Below are positions 23,267 through 30,830 of a stretch of DNA of 32,946 nt, piece by piece. The translations under genes were made by a program, and so were the position numbers. The notes below the pieces were generated by a model. That model saw nothing but the letters and a program-made list of their open reading frames with translations. It ran no database searches and was not told the origin of the DNA. Position 1 is the stretch's first letter. The number at the start of each line of letters is the position of its first letter. The stretch comes from Anaerolineales bacterium UBA3082. GTDB taxonomy: Bacteria > Chloroflexota > Anaerolineae > UBA7937. The stretch covers positions 1-32,946 of the forward strand of contig DFBK01000025.1 in assembly GCA_002366595.1 (NCBI GenBank), read 5' to 3'.

Positions 23267-24349
23267 TCAGGATGCCAAAGCATATATGAGGGCTCGGGCT
23301 ACACCAAAAAGGGTAGGGGGATGCAGGAGCATATTGGTGTAACTGGCGTTGGCCATGGGGCAGTAGCACTCCCCAGCGGCTATGCTCCGGCGCAACCGGG
23401 CTGCCTCCTCCCCAAACCAGAGGGGGGCGGAATCGTAGCCGCTCTCCCGCAGATTTCCTATCGGTTGGGCGCGGGTGCAGCAGGTCCAGAGATCGCCGTT
23501 GGGGGCTATATGTCCCGAGGCCCAGCCGGCGTAGCAAGGGATCACTTGCCTCTCTTCCTTTAGGATCCGCTTCGTCAACTCATAGTAGTAACTCCGGAAC
23601 GCCTGTGTGGTCTTGGCCAGCCCCGAGGGTCTGAAGTTTCGGGCTTCGGCTATGAGGTAGTCGGCGGCTATGGCGTACTCCTCAGGCGAGGGGGTAATGT
23701 CGCTCCCTACGGTGCCCAGTTCTTCCCTCTCCTCGGCTACCTCGCTTATGTAGATGTCCGCTCCCAGGGTTTTGAGTTCTTTGTAGATGCTGGGCAGACG
23801 TTCTACATTGAAACGGGAAACGACGGTGTGGATACCCAGGGTGAGGTGGGGGTGATTAACGCGGCGCAGATCCTCATAGGTCCTGAGGGCCCGCTCATAG
23901 TTCCCCTCTACGCCTCGGATAGCGTCATGGCGGGGGCCGATATCGTCGAGGGAGAGGTTGATCCCCACTTGGGCCCCCGGCGCTACCTTGAGTATCTCCT
24001 CTACCTTCCGGGGGACGACCCTCCAAGCCAGCCCGTTGGTGGGGATGGTGATGATCGCCGGGCGACATTCTTCATAGGCTGCGGCTACCAGTTCTACTAT
24101 ATCCTCTCTTAGGAAAGGCTCCCCCCCGCTGAAGGTGAGATAGTAGGGCGTCTTGCCTATTTTGGCGAAGACCTTCCGCCACTCTTCCAGGCTCATCTCT
24201 TCTGAGCGCTTTTGCCAGATGTTACAGGTGAGGCAACGGGAATTGCACCGGTAGGTGATGCTCACTACCAGGCTGAGGGGGAGGAGTCGGGGCTTGCCGA
24301 ACCTTCGGAAAGCGACATAGAGGGGGAGACGAGGCAGGAGATTAAACAA
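23267..24349 (-). CDS. Radical SAM protein with C-terminal SPASM-like cysteines
   Basis: A 360-aa enzyme. The [4Fe-4S]-SAM site is CNSRCLTC (Cys35, Cys39, Cys42), followed by the GGEP motif (FSGGEPFLR). The C-terminal half has further cysteines (CYAGW, WTCC, GECYCPM) in a SPASM/twitch-like arrangement that would bind at least one extra cluster. The substrate is unknown; the order between a sugar epimerase and a membrane glycosyltransferase suggests modification of a glycan, lipid carrier or surface peptide. The start is TTG 24349, with GAGGTG 4-5 nt upstream; the epimerase stop is 17 bp away. It ends two bases before the alternative start of the next gene, so translation is probably coupled. 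Confidence 0.85.
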   Translation of the reverse strand: MFNLLPRLPLYVAFRRFGKPRLLPLSLVVSITYRCNSRCLTCNIWQKRSEEMSLEEWRKVFAKIGKTPYYLTFSGGEPFLREDIVELVAAAYEECRPAIITIPTNGLAWRVVPRKVEEILKVAPGAQVGINLSLDDIGPRHDAIRGVEGNYERALRTYEDLRRVNHPHLTLGIHTVVSRFNVERLPSIYKELKTLGADIYISEVAEEREELGTVGSDITPSPEEYAIAADYLIAEARNFRPSGLAKTTQAFRSYYYELTKRILKEERQVIPCYAGWASGHIAPNGDLWTCCTRAQPIGNLRESGYDSAPLWFGEEAARLRRSIAAGECYCPMANASYTNMLLHPPTLFGVARALIYALAS

Positions 24350-24366
24350 TTTTCACCTCGCGTACG

Positions 24367-25419
24367 TCAAGTATCCCCATGGGATCGGAACCACTCCACG
24401 AAACGGGGTAGCCCTTCCTCCAAGGAGGTCTTCGGCTCATAGCCCAGAAGGCGACGGGCTTTGGAGATATCGGCATGGGTGATAAAAAGTTCACTGGGAG
24501 GCAGGGGAGAGAAGACGATAGTGGCCTTCTTTCCTATTAACTTCTCTATGATGGTCACCAAGTCTGGTATGGGGACCGGCTTTGAGTAGCCCAGATTGAT
24601 AACCTCGTATTCGAAATCGGCATCCAAGGCGGCCAGGACTCCCTGGATTATATCCTTGATATAGGTCCAGTCCCGCTGGGGCCGTCCCTCGTCGAAGAGG
24701 GTTATCTCTTTCCCCTCTGATATGCGCTGGGTGAAGAGATAGGGAGCCATATCTGGCCTCCCTCGGGGGCCGTAGACGCTGAAAAGGCGAAGGGAGGTGC
24801 ATCTTAGGCCGTAGGCGTGATGATAGGCATGAACCAACAGTTCCAAGGCTTTCTTGGAAGCGGGATAAGGGGCTAAGGGTCGATCTGTGGGGTCCGTCTC
24901 TGAGAAGTTTTTTTGGGGGTTGGCTCCGTAGACGGAGGAAGAGGAGGCGAAGACGAAGTTCCGAACCCCATATCGTCGCGCCAACTCCGGAAGATAGAGG
25001 GTTCCCCGCTCGTTGACCGAGGGGTAATCGAGAGGGTTTTCCACGGAGTGGCGGACACCAACCAAGGTAGCCATATGGACCATCTTCTCTATCCCCTCCA
25101 GGTCGCGGATATCCTGCTCGTAGAGATAGTAGGAAAGGTTTTCTCCTTCCTTACAGGATCCCGTCCCACAGGTCCCAAAGGGATCCCGTGGGAGATCCCG
25201 AGGGATGGGAAAAGGATCCCTGTCCCACAGGTCCCAAAGGGATCCCGTGGGAGATCCCGAGGGATGGGACAGGAAAGGGGCCGTGTTCTTCCGCTTGCGG
25301 GCGGGGCTGTAATAATCATTAAAGTTGTCGAAGCAGACCACCTCATCGCCCCGGGCTAAGAGGGCTTCCGTGACATGGCTACCGATGAAGCCAGCCCCTC
25401 CGGTGACTAAGATCTTCAT
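24367..25419 (-). CDS. NDP-sugar epimerase (extended SDR) with a repeat-encoded insertion
   Basis: A 350-aa extended short-chain dehydrogenase of the UDP-glucuronate/UDP-glucose 4-epimerase type. It has the NAD motif GGAGFIG (7-13), acidic Asp31, the catalytic YPASK (Tyr185, Lys189) with the preceding SSS stretch, and RLFSVYGP. It would use NAD to epimerise a nucleotide sugar in the cytoplasm for the neighbouring glycosyltransferases. Residues about 49-89 are an in-frame insertion encoded by two palindromic repeats (25155-25269). Residues 112-116 also look shortened: the usual dozen residues before the IHLAA strand are missing and the text reads EKMVHMATLVGVRHS. The Rossmann fold may therefore be damaged. 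ATG 25419 overlaps the upstream stop (ATGA); the open frame continues to 25749 only as an antisense shadow. Confidence 0.85.
   Translation of the reverse strand: MKILVTGGAGFIGSHVTEALLARGDEVVCFDNFNDYYSPARKRKNTAPFLSHPSGSPTGSLWDLWDRDPFPIPRDLPRDPFGTCGTGSCKEGENLSYYLYEQDIRDLEGIEKMVHMATLVGVRHSVENPLDYPSVNERGTLYLPELARRYGVRNFVFASSSSVYGANPQKNFSETDPTDRPLAPYPASKKALELLVHAYHHAYGLRCTSLRLFSVYGPRGRPDMAPYLFTQRISEGKEITLFDEGRPQRDWTYIKDIIQGVLAALDADFEYEVINLGYSKPVPIPDLVTIIEKLIGKKATIVFSPLPPSELFITHADISKARRLLGYEPKTSLEEGLPRFVEWFRSHGDT
25155..25269. repeat. Tandem pair of 48-bp palindromic repeats inside the epimerase gene
   Basis: Two identical 48-bp cores (25163-25210 and 25222-25269) start 59 bp apart, each preceded by AGGATCCC. 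Each core begins with GTCCCACAGG and ends with GAGGGATGGGA; TCCCAC and GTGGGA, and TCCC-AAA-GGGA, pair within a unit to give a stem-loop. The period is not a multiple of three, so the copies are read in two different frames on the minus strand (SHPSGSPTGSLWDLWD and IPRDLPRDPFGTCGT) without creating a stop. Confidence 0.85.
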
Positions 25420-26231
25420 ACAGAGACTTTCCTTCCTAATATGTATCGGTGATGGGCCCAGAGGAGTTTCAGACGCCAAGGTACACGAAGCCTCTCTAGC
25501 CATGTGTACCGGCGTACCTCTTCCATCAGGTTTGGCTTGCGACCTAGGTAATAGTCCATGGTGCTCCACCGCCAACCTGCGCCGGTGAACCTCTCCTCCA
25601 GCCATGTGGAGTTTATGCCCAAGCGCTTTATGACCTCCGCGGCGGGCATCACCGTGTCTGGCCAAGGAGGGATGTCTAGAATCCCCTCCTCGATGATCTG
25701 GAGTCCTGCCTCCCTCAGGGTGCTCTTCACCCTCTCTATCTCCACCCACCTCTCATCTACCCGGGTGAAGAACTCCTTGTCGATCAGGTGTTTGCGCAAC
25801 CAATATCCGAACTGCCACCGATTAGGCATAGCCACAAAGACCAGACTTCTCGAGACACGGGCCAGTTCCCCGAGCAGGGCAGGGACATCATCCAGATACC
25901 AGAGAGCCGCCCAGTTCCAGGCCAGTTCGAAAGAGCCATCTGGGAAGGGGAGAGAGGCCAGCCTGGGGAGATGTACCAATTTGCAGGGCAGTCCTAATTC
26001 TCGCCAGACCCCCCCTACCCCTTTCAATCGCTGGGCGTCCGTATCGATCAGGGTCACCTGACAACCCCATTGGGCTAAAGGCACGCTGTTTATTCCCGTA
26101 ACCCCGGCCATGCCGTAGATAGGGGCTTCCAGTACGCGCTCGATCGGGTATCGCTTCCTGAGGCGCTCGAGGTAATCGTTCAGGACTAGCCGCTCATATA
26201 CCACACCTAGCCCTTCGTTGTACTCTTCCAA
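25416..26231 (-). CDS. Class I SAM-dependent methyltransferase
   Basis: A 271-aa protein with a Rossmann-like methyltransferase fold: motif I region RVLEAPIYGMAGVTG (33-47), acidic end of strand 2 at VTLIDTD (about 59-65), motif IV-like FELAWNWAALWYLDDV, then VFVAMPNRWQFGYW. Motif I is looser than the classic E/DxGxGxG, as in some divergent surface-glycan methyltransferases. The substrate is unknown; it leads an operon of sugar epimerase, radical SAM protein and membrane glycosyltransferase, so a glycan or lipid-carrier substrate is plausible. The start is TTG 26231 with TGAGGAG just upstream, and a good promoter lies at 26319-26347. The stop overlaps the epimerase ATG. Confidence 0.75.
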   Translation of the reverse strand: MEEYNEGLGVVYERLVLNDYLERLRKRYPIERVLEAPIYGMAGVTGINSVPLAQWGCQVTLIDTDAQRLKGVGGVWRELGLPCKLVHLPRLASLPFPDGSFELAWNWAALWYLDDVPALLGELARVSRSLVFVAMPNRWQFGYWLRKHLIDKEFFTRVDERWVEIERVKSTLREAGLQIIEEGILDIPPWPDTVMPAAEVIKRLGINSTWLEERFTGAGWRWSTMDYYLGRKPNLMEEVRRYTWLERLRVPWRLKLLWAHHRYILGRKVSV

Positions 26232-26318
26232 ATTCTCCTCACATCAAAAGAAGGCCCCCATCCCCATAGAGGAGATTGGATATAAGACGAAGGTGAAGCC
26301 CCCTTTCTTCATGGTCTT

Positions 26319-26347
26319 ATTATATCATCGCCCTCTTACATATTCAA
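26319..26347 (-). promoter_or_regulatory. Promoter of the methyltransferase-epimerase operon
   Basis: On the minus strand, TTGAAT (26347-26342), a 17-bp spacer and TATAAT (26324-26319). The leader would be about 80 nt to the TTG start at 26231. An 11-bp direct repeat, TTCATGGTCTT, occurs at 26308-26318 and 26368-26378, flanking the promoter. Confidence 0.7.
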
Positions 26348-26419
26348 AATCCATTGTATGGCGATTTTTCATGGTCTTGGAGAAAAGGCTGGTGGAGGCG
26401 AATTGGAAGGGACTGTTGC

Positions 26420-26448
26420 TTGTTTATGGACGGTGAATATGGTATTAT
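26420..26448 (+). promoter_or_regulatory. Candidate promoter of the 26458 gene
   Basis: TTGTTT (26420-26425), a 17-bp spacer and TATTAT (26443-26448), with the ATG only 9 nt after the -10 and no SD. Another likely leaderless start. Confidence 0.45.
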
Positions 26449-26457
26449 ACATTTGCA

Positions 26458-27141
26458 ATGAAACGATGCATCAGTTGTGGTTTCCTTTTTGCAGTTGCGT
26501 GGCGGACTGAGTCGCCCGAGGCTGCTGAATTTGATCCTTGTTCCTTGCGAGATGAGGAGGAAATCAAGGACCTCCGTGATTGGTTGGCTAATGAAGAGAG
26601 CGACGCTAAACAAATGGTCCGATTTATATTGACGCGAGATTTGAGTATCCGAATCCATAGAATCAACGGAGGACCACGTAGTTACCGTTGGCAAGATGTA
26701 TTCAGTCTTAGATGCGGGCGCCTGCATTTCAAGCCTCAAGAGATAGATCTACGTCGCATACAGAGCAAAGATAAAGACATAGAAGAGAACCCCCTCCGTA
26801 CTCTTCAGGAAATGCAAAGGATGTTTGAGCCTATATTGGATACTATTTTTGACGAAGACAGGACAAAGTGCCCCGGCTATTTCCCCTACGAGCCAGGCCT
26901 ATCAGCCGAGCAACACGCTCAGCTTCTTATTGACACGCGCCGGGCAGAGAGGCAACGCGCCTTTCAGATCAAGACTCTTGCGTGGTCATTGATATTGTCT
27001 GCGGTGACGGCCTTCATTGTATCAGTAGTTGCTCCCCGTCTAGTTGATCAAATTTTCCCGCCAGGTCCCAGTGAAATCATCGTGCTGACTCCCACTGCAG
27101 AGGTATCGCCGACCCCAACGGCGCTATCTTTACCCCAATAA
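26458..27141 (+). CDS. Hypothetical protein with C-terminal membrane anchor
   Basis: A 227-aa protein that I do not recognise. The N-terminus has CxxC (Cys4, Cys7) and further Cys at 28, 86 and 138. The middle is charged and helical, rich in Glu, Asp and Arg. One transmembrane helix lies at about 174-194 (LAWSLILSAVTAFIVSVVAP), followed by a Pro/Thr/Ser-rich tail (LTPTAEVSPTPTALSLP) of the kind found outside the membrane. Codon choice is more A/T-rich than in the flanking genes, which points to recent acquisition or weak selection. It stands alone between a minus-strand operon and the acyl-CoA dehydrogenase operon and probably has a leaderless mRNA. Confidence 0.65.
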   Translation: MKRCISCGFLFAVAWRTESPEAAEFDPCSLRDEEEIKDLRDWLANEESDAKQMVRFILTRDLSIRIHRINGGPRSYRWQDVFSLRCGRLHFKPQEIDLRRIQSKDKDIEENPLRTLQEMQRMFEPILDTIFDEDRTKCPGYFPYEPGLSAEQHAQLLIDTRRAERQRAFQIKTLAWSLILSAVTAFIVSVVAPRLVDQIFPPGPSEIIVLTPTAEVSPTPTALSLPQ

Positions 27142-27204
27142 TCCTCCCAAACTTTTAAGCAATGCCCTGAGCAGTCCCCACCTGCATGTCGGCGCGGGCA
27201 ACTA

Positions 27205-27233
27205 TTGACACTCCGAGATTTCGATGCTATCCT
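27205..27233 (+). promoter_or_regulatory. Promoter of the acyl-CoA dehydrogenase operon
   Basis: TTGACA (27205-27210), a 17-bp spacer and TATCCT (27228-27233), 70 bp ahead of ATG 27303. Confidence 0.6.
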
Positions 27234-27237
27234 TACT

Positions 27238-27262
27238 CCAGTGGGAGGGGCAAATCCACTGG
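27238..27262. promoter_or_regulatory. Inverted repeat at the transcription start of the acyl-CoA dehydrogenase operon
   Basis: CCAGTGG (27238-27244) and CCACTGG (27256-27262) are perfect complements around 11 nt. The repeat sits at the predicted transcription start, so it could be a repressor operator (for example for a TetR/FadR-type regulator) or a 5' hairpin. Confidence 0.4.
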
Positions 27263-27302
27263 AACCCAGGTAGCCTCCCCTTGTCCTTCAGAGGAGGTAG
27301 GT

Positions 27303-28469
27303 ATGGATTTCGAATTGAGCAAGGAACACCAACTCCTTCAGCGGGCGGTAAGGGAGTTCGCAGAGGCCGAGATCGCTCCCCTTAGCGCGCAGATAGAGGA
27401 GAAGAAGGAGATACCTCGCAATCTAATCGAGAAGATGGCGGAGTTCGGGCTCTTTGGCGTTCCCTTTGCCCGGGAGTACGGGGGGGCTGGGGCCGGGGAG
27501 ATGGGCTACTGCCTCATGATGGAGGAGATAGGGAAGGTCTCCAGCTCGGTGGCGGCCCTCCTAGGGGCGCATATCGGTATCGGGAGCATGGCCATCTATC
27601 TTGATGGGACGGAGGAACAGAAGAGGAAGTACCTTGTGCCTCTGGCTAGGGGGGAGAAGATCGCCGCCTTCGCCCTCACGGAGTCGGGGGCCGGTTCCGA
27701 TGCGGCCTCCATCCAGTTGTCCGCTGTGCGGGACGGGAATCACTATGTTCTTAACGGTAGCAAGATCTGGATCACCAACGGCCCCATAGCCGATGTGATC
27801 GGTCTCTTCGCCGTCACCGACAAGGCCCTGGGTGCCCGGGGAGGGGTGACCGCTTTCATCGTGGAGAAGGGGTTCTCTGGCTTCTCCATCGGCACCATCG
27901 ACGAGAAGATGGGGATCCAAGGATCGTCCACGGGGGAGTTGGTCTTCGAAGATTGCCGGGTGCCTGTAGACAACGTACTGGGGCAGTTTGGGGCCGGTTT
28001 TATCACCGCTATGAAGGCCTTGGATATCGGACGGATGGGCTTAGGGGCCGCTTCCCTGGGTGGAGCGGAGGCGGCTCTCCAGAAGAGCCTGGAATATGCT
28101 AAATATCGGGAGCAGTTCGGACGGCCCATCGCCCACAAGCAAGCCATCCAATTTATGATAGCCGACATGGCTACAGAGATAGAGGCGCTCCGCTCCTTGG
28201 TTTACCGCACCGCTTGGATGGCCGATACGGGACAGGAGTTCCGCCGGCTGGCCGACATCTGCAAACTCTTCGGCTCCGAGGTGGCATCTCGGGCTGCCGA
28301 CAGGGCGGTGCAGATCCACGGCGGTATGGGTTACATGCGGGACTACTTTGTGGAGCGGATGTACCGAGACGCTCGCATCGGCGAGATCTTCGAAGGAACC
28401 AACGAGATCCAGCGGATCGTCATCGCTACCGATCTCTTCCGAGAACTAGGGGTGCGCATTAGGCCTTAG
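27303..28469 (+). CDS. Acyl-CoA dehydrogenase
   Basis: A 388-aa FAD enzyme of standard length for short/medium-chain acyl-CoA dehydrogenases. Visible landmarks are ALTESGAGSDAAS (about 124-136) at the flavin and substrate site, WITNG (156-160), YREQFGRPIAHKQAIQF, the QIHGGMGYMRDY motif, and catalytic base Glu364 in IFEGTNEIQR. It would oxidise an acyl-CoA to the 2-enoyl-CoA, passing electrons to the electron-transfer flavoprotein encoded next. The chain-length or branched-chain preference cannot be read from sequence alone. The start is ATG 27303, with GAGGAGG about 6 nt upstream; an in-frame upstream extension to 27186 lies in the promoter region. It is the first gene of a six-gene operon. 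Confidence 0.93.
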   Translation: MDFELSKEHQLLQRAVREFAEAEIAPLSAQIEEKKEIPRNLIEKMAEFGLFGVPFAREYGGAGAGEMGYCLMMEEIGKVSSSVAALLGAHIGIGSMAIYLDGTEEQKRKYLVPLARGEKIAAFALTESGAGSDAASIQLSAVRDGNHYVLNGSKIWITNGPIADVIGLFAVTDKALGARGGVTAFIVEKGFSGFSIGTIDEKMGIQGSSTGELVFEDCRVPVDNVLGQFGAGFITAMKALDIGRMGLGAASLGGAEAALQKSLEYAKYREQFGRPIAHKQAIQFMIADMATEIEALRSLVYRTAWMADTGQEFRRLADICKLFGSEVASRAADRAVQIHGGMGYMRDYFVERMYRDARIGEIFEGTNEIQRIVIATDLFRELGVRIRP

Positions 28470-28484
28470 AATGAGGGGAAACCA

Positions 28485-29258
28485 ATGAAGATAATCGCTA
28501 TCTTAAGAGAGAGGTTCGACCCGAAGACGGTAAGGGTGAGTCGCACCAGGGGCACGCTCGACACCCGCAGGGCGAGGAAGTTTATCAACCCCAGCGATAA
28601 GAACGGCTTGGAGGAGGCGTTGCGCCTGAAGGGGAGCCAGAAGGCTAAAGTTGTAGCCTTGAGTTTTGGCCCCCCGGAGAGCGAGGACGTCTTGCGGGAG
28701 GCACTGGCCATGGGAGCCGATGAGGCGGTACTGATCTCAGGGGAGTCGCTAGACGAGTCTCTGGAGGCCCTGGTTTTGAGCCAGGCTATGGGCAAGTTGG
28801 GGAAATTCGACCTGGTTATCATCGGGCATCAGGTGGCCGGTTACGGGGCTAGCCAGGTGGGCCCTAGGCTGGCGGAACTCCTGGGAGTTCCCCAGATAAC
28901 CAGGGTGCAAGAAGTAGAGACCGCCGATGGGAAGGCCAAGGCCAAAAGCAGAAGGTCAGAAGGCTACGCCTTGTTAGAGGCTCCTCTACCCGCGCTCTTG
29001 ACCGTTGATGGAGGGGCCAACAAGCCTCGCTACCCTACGCTTCCAGCCATCATATCCGCCTACCAGGAGCGGGAGGTGACCACTTGGACAGTGGTGGATT
29101 TGGGCCTCGATCAAGCCACCCTAAGCGAAAGGGATGGTAAAACCGAGGTGCGGGAGACCTACGCCGCCGAGGAGCGAGAGAAGGGGGAACGGATAACCGG
29201 GGATGCGGTCCAGGCGGTTCGTATCTTGCTAGGACGGCTGAGAGGGCGAGGGTTATGA
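28485..29258 (+). CDS. etfB: Electron-transfer flavoprotein beta subunit
   Basis: A 257-aa EtfB. The N-terminus (MKIIAILRERFDPKTVRV), the alpha/beta fold with REALAMGADEAVLI, the GHQVAGYGASQVGPRLAELLGVPQI segment and the conserved VDGGANKPRYPTLPAIISA stretch identify the family; this subunit holds AMP in classic ETFs, or a second FAD in bifurcating ones. With EtfA it would carry electrons from the acyl-CoA dehydrogenase 15 bp upstream. No etfA follows: the next gene is an amidohydrolase starting directly at the stop. Either etfA lies elsewhere or the partner is unusual. The ATG is preceded by GAGGGG. Confidence 0.9.
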   Translation: MKIIAILRERFDPKTVRVSRTRGTLDTRRARKFINPSDKNGLEEALRLKGSQKAKVVALSFGPPESEDVLREALAMGADEAVLISGESLDESLEALVLSQAMGKLGKFDLVIIGHQVAGYGASQVGPRLAELLGVPQITRVQEVETADGKAKAKSRRSEGYALLEAPLPALLTVDGGANKPRYPTLPAIISAYQEREVTTWTVVDLGLDQATLSERDGKTEVRETYAAEEREKGERITGDAVQAVRILLGRLRGRGL

Positions 29259-30830
29259 ATGTCTAGGCTCCTTCTCAAGGGCGAAATCTACACTATGGAT
29301 AGAACCCTGCCTCGAGCCCAGGCGGTAGCCATAGAGGGGAACCGTATCCTGGCCGTGGGCTCCAATGAAGAGGTGAGAGCCCAGACCAGGGGTGGAGGCT
29401 GGGAGAGGCTCGACTTAAAGGGCAAAGCGGTGGTGCCCGGCTTCATCGACTGTCACATTCATTTCTTAGACTTCGCTCTGGGGTTGAAGAGGCTGGACTT
29501 CAAGGAAGTGGATTCCTTAGAGGGAGTGCTTGAGTTGGTGAGGGAGCGTGCTCGGAAGAGCGGGCCGGGTGAGTGGATCACCGGCTTCGGCTGGGATCAT
29601 CACCTTTGGCAGGTTGGCCTTCCCCGCAAGGAGGATCTGGACCGCGTGGCGCCGGAGAACCCCGTGGCGTTGACCCGAAAGGATGGCCATTCCATGTGGG
29701 TCAACTCCTTAGCCTTGGAGCGAGCCGGGATAGATGGAGGGACGCCCGACCCCCCTGGTGGCGAGATCGAGCGAGATGCCGAGGGGCCCACGGGGATCTT
29801 AAAAGAGAGGGCGCTGGAACTGGTAGAAGAGATACTCCCTAAATCCTCTCCCCAAACTCGTCAGGAAGCGCTGAGGGAAGCCATAAGTAAGGCTCAACAG
29901 TTTGGGCTCACCGGTATCCATGATTGTGAGGGCTCGGAAGCCTTGGCCGATTTTCAGACCCTTCTGGCCCAAGGCGAACTGGGAGTGCGAGTCTACATGA
30001 TGATCCCCCAAGAGAATCTGGAGAAGGCTATAACTCTGGGGTTGAAAACGGGTTTCGGCAACGATTTCCTCCGCCTGGGAGATCTCAAACTCTTCGCCGA
30101 TGGGAGTTTAGGCTCGCAGACCGCCCATATGTTGGAGTCTTTCTATGGCCAGCCTGACAATTATGGGATCCCCGTCCTTTCCCGAGATGAACTCCGAGCC
30201 ATAGTCGGTAGGGCTAGCGAGGCGGAGATCGCCTGCGCAGTGCACGCCATAGGCGACGCGGCCAACCGGAAGGCCCTAGATATATTCGCCCAGTTGCCTA
30301 CCAGGGGGTTGCGTCACCGTATCGAGCACGCTCAGTTGCTGCAACCTGAAGATATTCCTCGGTTCAAACGGTGGGGCATCATCGCCTCCATGCAGCCTAT
30401 ACATGCCACTTCCGATATGGCGATGGCCGATAGATATTGGGGGGAGAGGGCGCGATATTCCTACGCTTGGCGTTCTCTTCTCGACTCTGGCGCTCGTTTG
30501 GCCTTCGGCTCCGACTGCCCGGTGGAGAGCCTAGATCCGCTTATGGGCATCCATGCGGCGGTCACCCGCCAGAGGGCCAGCGGAGAGCCCGAAGGAGGCT
30601 GGTACCCCCAGGAGCGGCTCACCATCGCCGAGGCGGTGCACGCCTACAGCCTGGGAGCGGCCCACGCTTCGGGGGAGGAGAGGGCCAAGGGGTCGATCGC
30701 TCCGGGGAAGTTGGCTGATCTAGTGGTCTTGTCACGGGATATATTTGAGATACCGCCAGAGGAGATCCTAGATACGGAGGTCCTATATACTATCTTCGAT
30801 GGTCACGTGGTCTATGAGAGGCGGGGATGA
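29259..30830 (+). CDS. YtcJ-type metal-dependent amidohydrolase
   Basis: A 523-aa member of the amidohydrolase_3/YtcJ family, which hydrolyses amide bonds of mostly unknown substrates. Metal ligands are visible as the first-strand HxH (His66, His68 in DCHIHF); further ones are in VHAIGD and RIEHAQLL, and the last-strand Asp in FGSDCPVE. The N-terminal beta-sandwich and the C-terminal ...GSIAPGKLADLVVL segment close the fold. Cytoplasmic, no signal peptide. ATG 29259 follows the EtfB stop with no gap, and its own stop overlaps the next ATG, so it is translated as part of the operon. Confidence 0.88.
   Translation: MSRLLLKGEIYTMDRTLPRAQAVAIEGNRILAVGSNEEVRAQTRGGGWERLDLKGKAVVPGFIDCHIHFLDFALGLKRLDFKEVDSLEGVLELVRERARKSGPGEWITGFGWDHHLWQVGLPRKEDLDRVAPENPVALTRKDGHSMWVNSLALERAGIDGGTPDPPGGEIERDAEGPTGILKERALELVEEILPKSSPQTRQEALREAISKAQQFGLTGIHDCEGSEALADFQTLLAQGELGVRVYMMIPQENLEKAITLGLKTGFGNDFLRLGDLKLFADGSLGSQTAHMLESFYGQPDNYGIPVLSRDELRAIVGRASEAEIACAVHAIGDAANRKALDIFAQLPTRGLRHRIEHAQLLQPEDIPRFKRWGIIASMQPIHATSDMAMADRYWGERARYSYAWRSLLDSGARLAFGSDCPVESLDPLMGIHAAVTRQRASGEPEGGWYPQERLTIAEAVHAYSLGAAHASGEERAKGSIAPGKLADLVVLSRDIFEIPPEEILDTEVLYTIFDGHVVYERRG

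Noticed and set aside
23241..23537. N-terminal extension of the GT-C membrane protein frame
   Set aside because: It overlaps the end of the radical SAM gene on the same strand in another frame and reads as low-quality Arg/Pro-rich sequence; ATG 23240 has an RBS.
25155..25269. CRISPR array
   Set aside because: Only two units with an 11-bp gap, inside a coding frame, and no cas genes.
25420..25749. N-terminal extension of the epimerase frame
   Set aside because: The NAD-binding motif must be near the start; this part is the methyltransferase gene read in another frame.
27186..27302. N-terminal extension of the acyl-CoA dehydrogenase
   Set aside because: It covers the promoter and inverted repeat and lacks homology; ATG 27303 has a strong RBS.
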